In this document: positions 33,900 to 46,035 of the stretch, piece after piece
Position numbering within the stretch: the first letter of the stretch is position 1
Layout: the number at the start of each line of letters is the position of its first letter
NCBI GenBank assembly: GCA_018894105.1
Contig: CM032127.1
Coordinates: 29,194,369-29,258,368 of the forward strand
Length of the DNA stretch: 64,000 nt
Direction: 5' to 3'
Source of the DNA: Jacaranda mimosifolia
Lineage: Eukaryota; Streptophyta; Magnoliopsida; Lamiales; Bignoniaceae
Notes under the pieces: model-generated
What the model was told of the DNA's origin: nothing
The model's database searches: none
The model's input: the letters and a program-made list of their open reading frames with translations, nothing else
Translations under genes and position numbers: made by a program

Positions 33900-35460
33900 T
33901 GTTTCATCTTACTTTGAACCCCAAACGTACAAATAGGCTGCTAAGATCTATGAGTGGCAAGTTGCCATGAAAAATGAACTTGATGCTATGGAATCTAACC
34001 ACATGTGGACTGTGATTCCCCTTCCCCCTGGAAAACATCCTATTGGATGCAAATGGGTATTCAAAATAAAGTTCAAAAGTAATGGCACAATAGATAGACA
34101 CAAGGCTTGCCTTGTTGCAAAAGAATATACTCAGCAGGAAGGTGTAGATTTCATTGACACCTTTTCCCCAGTAGCTAAACTAACCACTGTCAAACTCCTT
34201 CTAGCCACAACAATTATAAAAAATTAGCACCTACACCATCTAGATGTGAACAACGCCTTTCTAAATGGTGATTTATTTGAAGAAATATGCATGGACTCAC
34301 CATAAGGATACACTGCATAGATATCACACCACATACACACAAATAAGCTTATTTGCGTTTTACGGAATTCTATCTATGGATTAAAGCAGGCATCAAGACA
34401 ATGGAATGCAAAATTAGCTCAGTCCCTTGTGTAGCTTGGCTTCTTCTAGTCAAAGTCTGATTATAGTTTGTTTACACATGGATCTGGTTCCTCATTTGTT
34501 GCTCTACTTGCGTATGGCAACGACATTATCTTGGCCGGACCATATGAAGTTGTTATTAATAGAGTCAGGGCTGCCCTTCAACAGAGATTTAAACTCAAAG
34601 ATCTTGGAATTCTTAAATATTTTCTAAGCCTTCAAATCACTCGATCTCCAATAGGTATTCTCATCACACAGAGACAACACACCATTCAATTGCTCGAAGA
34701 TACTGGATTTCTCACCGCAAAATCTGCTACTATTCCATAGATCCCAAACTTTAGATTAACACCAATAATGGAAAACCTCTCATCGACCCTTCACAATACT
34801 ACAGACTCATCGGCATGCTATTGTACCTCACCTCTCTAGACCCAATTACATTCAATATCCACAAGCTCAATCAATTCATACCACATCTATGCCAACCACA
34901 GCTTCAAGCAGTTCATCACCTCCTGCGCTACCTGAAAAACACGTTATTTCAGGAGCACTCTCGAACAAGGTCTTCTTATCTCATCTTCCTCACATATTCA
35001 ACTCAATACTTTCTTGAACGCCGACTGGACATCTTGCAAATATACCAGAAAATTGAGGATAGGATTTTGTATTTTTCTTGGACAATCCCTTATCTCCTAG
35101 AAATTGAAGAAGCAAACAACTACAGCCTAGTCATCAACTAAAGTTGAATACAGAGCACTTGCCTCTGTCTCATCCGAAATCATATGGCTCCAATAGTTAC
35201 TTAAAGATCTCCACCTCTTCATCCAATGCCCCAGCACTTCTTTTCTGTGATAACAAAGCCGCATTCCATTTAGCCTCTAACCTAATTTTTCACGAGATGA
35301 TGAAAATATAACATTCAACTACCTCTTTATCCTCAACAAGGTATCATCAAGATGCATCAAAATAATGCCAGCCTATTCTTTTGCCCAACTCACTAAAATC
35401 TTAACCAAACCACTGTCCGCAACTTCTCTATCATTGTTACTTTCCAAGTTGGCCATGTGT
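33900..35460 (+). pseudogene. Copia 3 reverse transcriptase / RNase H remnant
   Basis: RT begins near 33955 with [18 protein letters not shown] and [21 protein letters not shown]. The next blocks are LDVNNAFLNGDL and NSIYGLKQASRQW (about 34230-34410). The catalytic box is degraded to AYGNDIILA in place of YVDDI. The frame 34468-34740 continues with FKLKDLGILKYFLSLQI. RNase H blocks appear in several frames at 34800-35250, followed by the usual tail (QLTKILTKPL at 35380) and SKLAMCD. This is a dead copy. Confidence 0.88.
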
Positions 35461-35488
35461 GATCCCCACCATTCACCTTGGGAGGGGA

Positions 35489-35760
35489 TATTAGGGTTTC
35501 CCAATTTATTCATGCATAGTTTCATGTTTCTTTGTAAAAAAGTTGTTAGTTGATTCAGTATTTTTGTTATTTTACTTTTTTGTTAATTAATGAGTTAGTT
35601 AGTAATCCGTTAGGTCATTTAGTTAGTCAAACCATAATTAGTTTCGGCCAAGTTGGCAAATATATAAATAGTATGTATGAATACTTTCTGCAATCCATAG
35701 AATTCCAGATTTTCCATTCCAATAGCTTGAGTTTAGCTTTCATGGCGATTCCCTCCACTT
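35489..35760 (+). repeat. Copia 3 3' LTR
   Basis: It follows the polypurine tract TTGGGAGGGGA and starts TATTAGGGTTTCCC, probably from TGTTAGGG. A TATATAAATA box lies near 35660. Repeated TTAGTTAG and TAGTTAGT words precede it. The end near 35760 is estimated, since no 5' copy exists in the window. Confidence 0.6.
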
Positions 35761-36045
35761 AATACTTTCTCCACGATAAAACAGTTAATAATTAAGGAAA
35801 TGCCTCTGGCTACCTCTCCGCGTTTGACACAAGTTCAAAACCTTAAATCAAATCCATGAAGAACCACTCTACAACAGAAAAGATGAGCCCCACAATCAAT
35901 CAAGAGAAAGTTTGGTAATGAAGATCTTAGTGTTTTTCTGTGTTCAAGACCAAAATTACAACAAAAGGATTCCTAGCCAACTGTGCTTAAGAAAGGTAAT
36001 TAGCTATTGAAAACAGAAAAAGCAACTAGTTTTGTAAAATTGAAA
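35761..36045. other. Intergenic, no feature recognised
   Basis: AT-rich single-copy-looking DNA between the Copia 3 LTR and the SRP19 remnant. Part of it may be the former 3' UTR of the SRP19 copy. Confidence 0.4.
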
Positions 36046-37620
36046 CTATCTCTTCTTCTTTCCACCCATTTCAGATTTGGAACCACCAGCTGCTGAGGAG
36101 GAGACAGGTTCTTGCTTCTTAGTTCAACAAGATGTCGAGGAACTAACTAGGCAACATGAAGCATTAGTTACTTCCCTGCAATATCATAGGAACAAGAAGT
36201 TAGACACCACAAGACTAATATTATATTAGCATTGCAAACAACCACAAGAAGCACATGAAAACCAGGTACTACTCTCGTGTTTCCGCTACTAGAATGCTTA
36301 AAATAGCATATATAAATTGCAAGTTCAGTAGATATCTCTTATTGCAAAAGTATTATGTGGTACACAGGGTACCAAAACAATATCAACTTCTATTATGTGG
36401 TACACAAGGTACCTAAACAATATCAACTTCTCTTCTTCAAAACATTCTTCTCTTCCAGAGCTAAAGAGGAAAGGCATACAATGGGATAAAAATAAGAAAA
36501 TCAAAAATGCAGCTTATCATGGGTAAAGTACGCCAAAATGATAATAAAGGAAATGGTGGACTAGCAGCTATTTTGTAGAACAACTTATACCAAGGGGCAA
36601 CCAAATAGCTCTCAAAGAAAAATTCATTATTCTTTAGCACATAAATGAAAAACTCTTCTGGAATGACCTAAGCTCTTTTTTAAGTTAGGGTCTTTACAAT
36701 GGATGGATTCAGTAAGGGATTTTCTATTCTAAATGAGTTAAATGGTAAGCAAGCTTGCTATAGTGAATATTTTCAACTGAGCTACATCAAGTTACATGGT
36801 AAATAAAAAGGCTTACATCCAATGAAATTCCATAGGCTTAGCATGTTCCTTCGATAAGTATTATAATCAAATAATTTTGAATGATGGCATAATTAGTTCC
36901 AACTATTAATTTTCTAGCCTCTAACTAAAACATAGAAGATAGCATGATTTTTGCTCCTACTACAGAACATTCTCTTAAAACATAACGTAGAATAGTTAGG
37001 TAGGCTGAAATTCAAAATTTACTCCTTAACTTAAATAATATATGACTAACAACTCCAACAATCGAGCATAAGTTATAAAGCACTATCTAGCATGCTCAAC
37101 ACTCATAACTACTAAATGAGTTATTGCAGATTCAACCAGAATGCATATAGAAACAGTAATAAACATGGAAAAAAATTGATAAAGTCCATCAATGACTATT
37201 TACTCGAAGAAATGGTCAGATTGCAGAGACTACCATCCTCCCTTTTCAATAAAACCCTAACTCTTCCTCTTTGCATAAAATCCCACAGATACATCTTCTC
37301 ACTCTAATGTTAATTTTGAAGTAAAAAAAGAGTTAATTTTTAAATCCAAAAAAACCATCTAAAAGTTAATCCCATTTTCACATCTCAAATAAATACTCCT
37401 TCAGGAATTGAATGGTTAATACAAAATAAATAAAGAAAAGATACCTCAATTGCACATGGGATTTTAAGGTGGGCACAACAATCATAAATCTTGGCACAAG
37501 TGGGGTTTTCACATGCTTTGCTGGCATCATTCCTCCGACCCTCAGCAAGGGTTTTCTTTGAATTTATGCAAACTGGGTAAAGACTACCCATTTTTTAATA
37601 TTCTGCATATCCACATCCAT
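36046..37620 (-). pseudogene. SRP19: SRP19 (signal recognition particle 19 kDa protein) pseudogene
   Basis: The first exon (37620-37445, minus) encodes a start MDVDMQNIKKWVV and then, one frame over, SLYPVCINSKKTLAEGRR and KACENP...DCCAHLKIPCAIE, ending at a GT donor. This is the RNA-binding N-terminus of plant SRP19, with a 1-nt loss after WVV. The last exon (36175-36046), after a TTGCAG acceptor, has LMLHVA, LVPRH and, shifted, the tail KKQEPVSSSAAGGSKSEMGG and KKKR. Two stops and a frameshift break it. The middle exons carrying the DKAYPRDF and VRVQLK regions are absent, apart from a doubtful trace at 36815-36844. Intact SRP19 binds 7SL RNA in the signal recognition particle. Because introns remain, this is a decayed duplicate and not a processed copy. 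Confidence 0.85.
36351..36430. repeat. 40-bp tandem duplication in the SRP19 remnant
   Basis: A 40-bp unit beginning TATTATGTGGTACACA occurs twice head to tail (36351-36390 and 36391-36430), with two differences. Confidence 0.9.
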
Positions 37621-38108
37621 AAATTTTCCCTAAAATAATAGAAAAAATAACACAAGATCATATAATATAAATGAAATTTTCCTTAGATTTCATCCAAGGA
37701 ACATAACTAAAGTGATTATTACTTCTATTTAATAGATTATAATTACGAAAAATTTATGCATTGCAACACTGGAAACAAAAACGAGTACCTTAAATTCCTC
37801 TGCGATAAAGAAAAAATGCAAGTGAATTAAAGTAGTTGACAGCTGAGCTCAATGATACAAAGAAGAAAACACAGAGAAAAGGAGAAAACGAAAGAAGAGA
37901 ACAGTCATAGACAAGGGCGCGATTACATATTTTAGGCTTCAAAAGCATTTATCTAGGCCTCAATAGAGCTTTCGATCCAAGTAAATTTGTAGTCCAAATT
38001 CTTTATTTTGTTTTTCTTTTTTACAGACTAGATTCCTAGAACTCCACTATTTTTCAATCATTTTGACCAAAATATTAGTATTTACACCCATGATTCAATA
38101 GATATTCA
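37621..38108. other. Intergenic, upstream of the SRP19 remnant
   Basis: Possible former promoter and 5' UTR of the SRP19 copy. No certain signal was seen. The last 8 bases (38101-38108, GATATTCA) are the left target duplication of the hAT element. Confidence 0.5.
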
Positions 38109-39102
38109 TAGTAGTGGCAAATAGGTCAGTTAGGTTGGATATGGGTTGGGTCTTTATGGGTTTGGTTCAAAATGGGTTGGGCCCAAAATAATTTTTATAT
38201 TTATGGATTAAAAATGGGTTGGGTTGAAAACGGGTTGGGTCGGGTTTGGATGGGTTCAATACAAAAAAGAAAAAAAAATGTAAACTTTTTGTTAAATACA
38301 TCATTATGTTATTTTATTAAAATATAATCTTTTTATCTTTATTTGACATATGTTAATTAATTATTAGTAAATCCTTACTAGTCACGTAAAATCAAATCAA
38401 ATTAAGTAAACTTATAATTTACTTATTATTTTATAGTATTTATATTTTTTCTTTTAATAGAATAACAATATTGCTTAATGAATAAAACATAACTATTTAA
38501 AATATTTTAAAGTTTTCGTAAAAAATGTTTATGTTGTACCCAACAAACATGAATCAATCAAATTCAAACTTCTCCAATCGTAGTCAAATTTACCATAATT
38601 AAGGAAAAAGTTAACCTACTCCTTTTCCATTTAAGCCAAAAAATCTAATAAACTCTTTACAATTCCATTTATACTAGATTAATCATAATTCCATACAACC
38701 AAACTTACTAATTATCTAAGTACACTATACTTCCCAATCTTGTTTAAGAAAACCAAAATAGCAGCATTGTTTTCAATTCAATTCAAAGCCATCAAAATTG
38801 AGTTTTTGTCAAAACATATATCATTTGCATCCTTTGCATGGCAACATCATACTATCAATTTCTAATTATCAACTTTAAGGCATTCTCCATCATATGATGC
38901 AATACAAATCGCCAACAATATCACCAATCTTAGTTGGATATACAATATAAAAGACATCTCAAAAGACATTCTGGTAAGAAGAAATGTAAACTTAGTCATC
39001 TTTGAGAAAGCAAATTACTGAGCGTTTAATTTATAAAGATGAAGTATTGACCTTAGCATGAATATGAAGTACTACCAATTTGTGCAACCAACTTCTCAAT
39101 AT

Positions 39103-41163
39103 CTATTGAGAGGTCTTGTTCATCTTCCTCATCTTCAGAATCATAAGCTGTAATATGAAATAATAAAACCAAATTAAAGATTCAAATATATAAATTAAAT
39201 TTCTAAAGAACTTAAAAAGGATGAGAATGACAACAGAAATTTGGACCTTCAAGCCAATCATGACCATACAAAAGTGCTTCTGCATTCTTTGGTAGAATTG
39301 AACTGCGAAACTTCCGAATAATTCTGCCACCATGGCTAAATGCAGATTCAGAAGCAACTATAGTGATTGGAATACTGAAAACGTCATGAGCCATCAAGGC
39401 TTGCTCAGGATACCTAGCACTATTTTCTCTCCAATAATCAAGAACATCTAGATCCGAAAATTATTTTCTATCAATTGAAGTCTCATTCAAATATTGTTCT
39501 AAATGTGATTAGCTTCTAGCATTAGCATATTGACTTCTATAAGAATCAAACTCCTACAAAACATGAAACACTTAAAACTTAGTTAAAATTGACAAAGTAA
39601 AGAAGATAATGAAAGTACAAGAAAAGAATGTACTTACATCCATAACAACATCCGTATCATCATCACACCCACTAATTGTAGCAACTGAAGATTGTCCACA
39701 TCTTGAAGGGGATGTATGCAAGTACTCCTCAAACAATTCTTGCATTTGCTCTCTTAAATTGCTAACTTTCTTATATGATGTAAAAAGGTCAAGTTTTTTA
39801 TAGCAAAACTCCACAAACTCAAGCTTATAATGGGGATCAAGAATGATAGAAATGTTAGAATGGTACTATAAGACTCCCAATATTTGTCGAACTTCGGTTT
39901 CATATCTCTTGCCATTCTACTTATAGCAGGATCAATACTTGTTATCTCCTCTTGTATGAGCATTTGTATCCGCCAAACATTACAAAAATAAAGGTTTGAT
40001 GTAAGGTATCTATGCTCGGAGAATAGCTCAGTCATATCATGAAAATGTCTAAAAAACTTTTTGATTTTTTCCACCCCACTTCACTCTTCAATTGATGGAC
40101 ACCACTGATAATTCGTATCAACAAGTTTCAGTTGACAAAATGCAAGTGAATACAAGATAGCACTATCCAACATCAAATACATCGAGTTCCATCTAGTAGG
40201 CATATCCTGTTTTAGTTTCTTTTTAGTCTTAAGACCCAATTGCTTGACATACTTAGCAAATTTTAGAATTCTCATTTCTGATCCTCTTACAAACTTCACA
40301 CTATCTAGGATCTTTTCAATACTTGTACCAATGGTTTTTAAACCAGCTTGTACAATCAAATTCAAGATATGGGCACCACATCTCACATGTAAAAATTCAC
40401 CATAACACATTGAAGAATTCATCAAAGAAAGATGGTTTCTCAATAAATCAACCACACCTTCATTATACCTTGCATTGTCCAAAGTTATTGTAAAAACTTT
40501 CTTCTCAATTCCCTATTATTGTATGAAATTAATTAATTTCTTACCAATGTTTTGGCCATCATGTGGAGGTAGGAGATGCCAAAAAATAAGCACTCTTTCC
40601 TACAACACCTAATTATTATCAACATAATGAGCAGTAACTGTCATGTAGCCATTCGATACAAGTGAAGTCCGCAAATCAGAAGTCAAACAAATTTTACTAA
40701 TGATAGATTCCAAGACTTTTTTGTGTTTCTCTTTCTCCATTTGGTAAATTTTCAAAACATCTCCTTTTGCTGTATTTCGTGATACATGTACAACCTTAGG
40801 ATTCAAATAAGAGAAAACATCTCTCATGCCTTCATGCTCAACAAATTTAAAATGATAATTATGTCTAATCATCGCTTTGGCTACCTTCTCCCTAAACACA
40901 GCTTGATCAAATGCTTCATTCTGGGGCTCATAATCACATTCATCATGAAATGGACAAATATCCTTAATGTGGCATTTTAAATTACTTGTTCCACATTGAC
41001 CACTAGTATAAATTTGTCCACATTTTTTGCACTTGGCACATTTTTTTTTTCCATTCTCAGTAAATTCATCAAATATTTTCCATACGGTGGAAGTGTGTTT
41101 CTTAGAACTCTTTGACCCAACCGAAGAACTACTTTCGCTTAATGTGTAATCATTCTCCATCAT
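39103..41163 (-). pseudogene. hAT transposase (zf-BED, RICESLEEPER-like), interrupted
   Basis: From ATG 41163 the N-terminal zf-BED finger is visible (STVWKIFDEF, CAKCKKCGQIYT, NLKCHI). It is followed by YHFKFVEHEGMRDVFSYLNP and SLVSNGYMTVTAHYVD. The frame then meets two nonsense codons near 40590-40610 and stays in phase to ITLDNARYNEGVVDLLR and FLHVRCGAHILNLIVQAGLK, then MPTRWNSMYLML. A stop at 40081 and a frameshift near 39845 follow. An intron with GTAAGT donor (39643) and TTGTAG acceptor (about 39555) seems to separate the last exon. That exon carries the C-terminal dimerisation block (IPITIVASESAFSHGGRII, RSSILPKNAEALL). In active elements this enzyme cuts and joins DNA in the nucleus. 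Confidence 0.92.
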
Positions 41164-41539
41164 TTAACATTAATGCACAATCTGTAAATAACAACAAATC
41201 AAAAGTTCCTTAATCCTATTATTTTGAACTGAAATTAAACTGATAAATCCATAGTCAACAACACACAGAGGGCAGTAGTAATATTCTTTTATGGGAAAAA
41301 AAAGTATATAGTAATAATAACAAACAAATGAAGTCCTAGTTGTTTTTGGTTTGCACAGTGTTAATAAATCTGAGATCTGCTGGGCTATTAAGCAAAGAAG
41401 TCTGCCCACTACTTTGAAGCCTGCCCACTACTTTCAAGCTTCACACAAGTTCTTGTTTCTATTTCTTTTTTATTGGTTCTATCTTTTTTCCTTTCTTCAT
41501 AAGTCAGTATTTTGTGGCCTACCTTTAGGAGTTTAATTG

Positions 41540-41645
41540 GCATCCAAATTAACAAACAAATGAGGGACAATGGGCAGAAAACCCCACTTATAGCATCCAA
41601 ATTAGCAAACAAATGAGGGACAATGGGCAGAAAACCCCACTTATA
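41540..41645. repeat. 53-bp tandem duplication inside the hAT element
   Basis: A unit beginning GCATCCAAATTA is repeated at 41540 and 41593 with one clear difference. A second short duplication (TTTCTATCCCACTAAATG words) lies at about 42005-42067. Confidence 0.9.
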
Positions 41646-43131
41646 TAACTGAGGCAAAAGTACATATTCCACTATTTCAGATATAGTATTATGTTAAATA
41701 AAAACAGTGGCTTTTTTAAAAAAAAATTGAGATTAATACATATTTTACTTGTTTAAGATATATTTAGTAAAAAGTGTAATTAATTTGCCATTACGGGATT
41801 CTAATAACTGTTGGCCTAGATAGCAGCATAGAAACAGACATTTCCATGGCCCATGTGTAAACTGCAATATCATTCTAATTACATCCTAATTGGACTAGAC
41901 TACTGTCACAACTTTGAACTTTGCTAGTTGTTTACCTGTTTCCATGAAACTCAACCCATTAAACCTTTGTTCATTAAAGATTTCCTTACACAGCAGACAA
42001 GGTGCCCACTAAATGTTACTTTAATTAGTTTCTATCCCACTAAATGTTACTTTAATTAGTTTCTATCTATTTGAAAAAAAGCAGCACACTTGTTACTTTT
42101 TGGACCCATTATTGATCATCTCTTTCTTACAACACATGTAGAAAATTGACAACCCTTTTCAAGAATTTCCCCAATTAAAAGGAAAGCTGTTTTGAGTAAC
42201 AATCCTATAGTGGAATAAATTCCTTTTGTAATATTAATTCCTCCTATGTTATGTCTATTTACGAATACCTACGTGCAGAACCAGTAAACAAGAAGTAAGA
42301 AAATAAGATTAATCTATATTTTATATTTCACAAAGAAATTTAACCCCCTAACCCAATGCCAACCTCATTTCAACACTATAAAATCTACCAAAAAAAAGAG
42401 TTATTCCTAGCACAGAACCCTTTTTTCTTTCCTGCTAAATAGCATTACATATACTCAATTTTGATAAAAATTGAAGCAGGCCTATAAACCCCAACAAAAC
42501 ATAGGTATAGACTAAAATACCATTAACCACATATATTATTAGATGAAATCTAGAGTTCCCTCAGATAATACCTTCAGAGAAGAGCCCAGAACAGAAAAGG
42601 CTTCAGAATTCATCTCCCAGCTAAAGGGCAGCGGTAACAGAGAGCAAGGGGGCACTCAACAACTGCATTGAGCAAATGGGTGACTCCGTGGAGGAGCTAA
42701 GCAAGACAATTTCAGCGTTGCGGCACCTCCGCCGTGACGGCAATTTCCATCGATGACACCTGCCTTGATGGCTTCAAGTAGATCAATGCGAGATTGGTAG
42801 AATGGGAGTTAAAAGCCAACCATATTTTTCACAATCTGTAAGCACAATCTTGGGTTGAAAGCCTGAAAATAATCTTGGGCTGAAAAATAAGAGAATGGAA
42901 GTTCAAAGTAGGCGGAAATTAGGTTGGAAGTTGGAACCATTTTAGACCCATTTTCAATTCATTTTCATTTAAAACCCAATTTTACTCATAAAAGCCCAAT
43001 CCATATTTAACCCATTAAAACTCAATCTGAACCAAACCCAATTAAATTATTCTAAACCCAACCCAACCTAAACTTAAGTGGGTTAGGTTGGAACCATGGG
43101 TTTGAACCTATATTGCCCCCCTAGATATTCA

Positions 43132-46035
43132 TATTTTAATTGCCTTTGATTTAATATTTGAGTGGGATTGCATCTCTCTTTGACTTGAAACTCTACTTTG
43201 TCTAGGAAGACTCAATTGAAATGAGATTTTTTTTCTAATCAGAGGAAGATAAGATTGTTCTCTCCCAAATACTCTCTCCTAAAAGTCATCTTAAACTTTT
43301 TTCGTACATTTTCTTTTTCTGGAACATCACCAAAACTCTATGCATTTGAGGTATGCAATCAATGTGTAACCCTCCAAGTTACCTACTACTACGAGTGAGA
43401 CATATCTGTGTTTGATTCCAAACAAGAGTTTATGGTTGAGGCCAAATTAATATATTCGGTGCTCAACTGAAGCGAGACAAGTAGGATAGCTTGATCCTAT
43501 TTATATAGATCCACATAATTCTACTGTGTACAGATAATTCAATCCACGTTTTATTGTGAATTTATGCGTCCACATATTGATTTAGATTTATGTATATGTG
43601 TTATTGATCATATAAATAAAATTTCAATTTTTGTACTAGAAAAAACTTAAAACACCTTTGTTTAAGCAACAGCCGCAACCAAGATTGCTTTAGGACAAAA
43701 TTTCAAAATTTATCAGGAAGATAATCTCATCTCCAAAGTTATTTAAAATATTTTTCAGAATATCGTGTCCAAATTGCAACTAACATTTGCAGGCTTCAAT
43801 GCTACAAAACTAATTAACAAAAATCAAAACGGAGTTTCCTATTTCAACCCTACTAGTTGAAAGTCCCTCAAAGCAGTTTACCCCTACATAAATGAAGAAA
43901 TTTTGAGCGAACGGCAGCATTTTTTCACAGAAGAAAAAACTCTTAGAATCCTAACCCATAATCCTCCCTTCCTTCCCTCAAGAAATATGAAAACTTATCC
44001 TCACAAACGCTAAGAAAAAACCTCATAATGACAAAGTGAAACAAAGAAAGCAGTATTCAGGTTAAATCCAAGTAACTAAACAATCAATTAATCTATGTTA
44101 CTACCAGCCAATATTAAATAAGCCTCAGTCCTTTGCGCTACCACAAACTTAAGAGATCAAAAATTGCACTAAAAACATAATTCAAGGATAAAGATCTACA
44201 TATACAGAACCCAAAATAATATCCTTAGATATTTTAACTCTTTATTTTAATAACTCAAGGAGAGACTATAGATAAGGTGGGAGAGATGGCCTCCTTGGAA
44301 AATATTTTTAAGAGAACCAGAGATTCACCGCAGAATTAACCAATTTAATTAAAATACAGACTAACTTTTTAAACCAAAATAACACAATTCTCGATTGCAT
44401 CCAATCAATTCAAGCACTAGTACAGATCATATCTAACAATTATTAGATCACACACATTCAATAATACAAAGTACTTGCTTGGTTGTTCCTAATAAACAAA
44501 TGTGAACTTCACAAGCATTCAGTATAATAACCAGGCCAACTAAAAATTTTGGGTTACATTTGATGGTTCTAACTTGAGTTCCACACTGCCTATTGTATTA
44601 CGTAAGTTAACTAATATGTGACAGCCTCCGTAGGAGAACTAAATTCCACATGTTTGTCAAATAGGATACTTCTAAGTTCTAGCAGTATGTTTTGTATGTC
44701 ATACATATTTCTTGCTGTGTAACAAAAATGATAATGTGTGAGGCAATTGTCATTCCACCGATCAACTTCCTCTGCTTAAGCTTAAGCAAGCACAGAAGAA
44801 AGACAAGATGATGAAAACTTTCAATGCACGGTGGACTTCGAAAGTCAACTTTAAATATAAGAACAGCACCAGAGATGTGTGTTCTGGATATCGTATTATT
44901 TCGAGAAGTTTTAAGTGTTGAATATTCTCTCCTTATCGAAGAAGTAGAACTTAAGTTAGAAGCTTGACTTTTGGTGAGGTAGACCAGAAGCAATAATCTT
45001 AAACACATGGTTAAAGTTGCCTCAGCCAATTGAGGTCCCTAACAGATAGGACCATAGTATGAGCACATGAAAGATATGCATTTGCTGATTCGTCTTCATG
45101 ATTCAGTCTCTAAAAGTTGTCTCAGAAAAATGAATTTCTTCTTATATACTATGTCACTATGCATTTTTCGGATACTCTTGATCTCAGGGAAATAAAGAGA
45201 TAAATTAGTATCAAATTTCACAAGCCAAGGAGAAGGCTCAAATAATGTATAATGATGATTAGGATTTTTCTAAATATTTCAATAAAGATTTCTGAAATAA
45301 TAATAGTTTACAAAAATGATCCTCACAATTTTGATGAGGACGTGCTTGTGTCGCACAATGTTTAATTCAACAATCAAGTTCCATGATGTGAGTTATAACT
45401 AAAAGATAACAGGCATAAAAGAAAATCTCCTTAGTTGCATATATCCAGTACTCAAAAAAAGTGCAGCATAAAACAAGAAGTGACAAAAAACAATTGCAGA
45501 AGAGGTGGACCGAACATGAAAATGTAAAATGTGTAGTAATAATTAATGTAAAACTTTTCCTCTATGATGAATACAGGATCACAGGATGTCTAATACAAAG
45601 GAAAGCAAAATAATATGCCAAGCACCCCAATTTCTCCTTGATGAAATTACTGTTGAATTACAAATCTGCTAAAAGAAAAAACAAATTAAAGTCATCTACT
45701 GCAAATAGAATGCTACAGCACATATTCCCAAATTGTCATAAGCACCTCTAAGAGACTCTAAATTGGAAAGGTAATATCTAGTAGATAAAACTAATTAAGT
45801 TTTACTTTCTTCAGTGGATCTTATCTTGCGCCTTATAGTGGACACTATAAGCTAACTGATGATAGCCTTGATAGCTTTTTGTAATATCCTAAAGCTTGGT
45901 TGTTTCTATATCCATGTGCATTGTAAAATCCTAAAGCTTCGTTGTTTCTATAGCCATGTTTATATTGTTAATACAATTCTGGAACTTAACTGTTGTCTTT
46001 CAGAGTCTAGTTTTTTCTACATTAGAAGATCAGAA
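43132..46035. other. Intergenic DNA between the hAT element and Gypsy 2
   Basis: No gene was recognised in 2.9 kb. A 116-codon minus frame at 44679-45029 has a hydrophobic start, but I recognise no family, and its neighbours are AT-rich and stop-filled. A 42-bp tandem duplication beginning TTGTAATATCC lies at 45879-45962. The last five bases (CAGAA) would be the left target duplication of Gypsy 2; the right one lies outside the window. Confidence 0.5.

Larger units (their letters stand above)
32280..35488 (+). mobile_element. Copia element 3, 5'-truncated
   Basis: This plus-strand Copia element has protease, integrase, RT and RNase H remains in order, ending in a polypurine tract and a short 3' LTR at 35489. 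Its gag and 5' LTR are missing; it starts abruptly about 115 bp after the Sirevirus-like primer site. It is broken by numerous stops and frameshifts. Confidence 0.88.
38109..43123 (-). mobile_element. hAT DNA transposon with perfect 8-bp target duplication
   Basis: The 5015-bp element is flanked by GATATTCA on both sides (38101-38108 and 43124-43131). Its ends are short, imperfect inverted repeats: TAGTAGTGGCAAATAGGT on the left and, reversed, TAGGGGGGCAATATAGGT on the right. Next to each end are clusters of GGGTTGGGT words in inverted orientation (38130-38265 and about 42960-43100). The minus strand carries a zf-BED hAT transposase. All features fit the hAT (Ac-like) superfamily. Confidence 0.95.

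Noticed and set aside
44679..45029. 116-codon minus-strand frame in intergenic DNA
   Set aside because: It has a hydrophobic stretch but no recognisable family, no flanking gene structure, and a length possible by chance in 2.9 kb of non-coding DNA.
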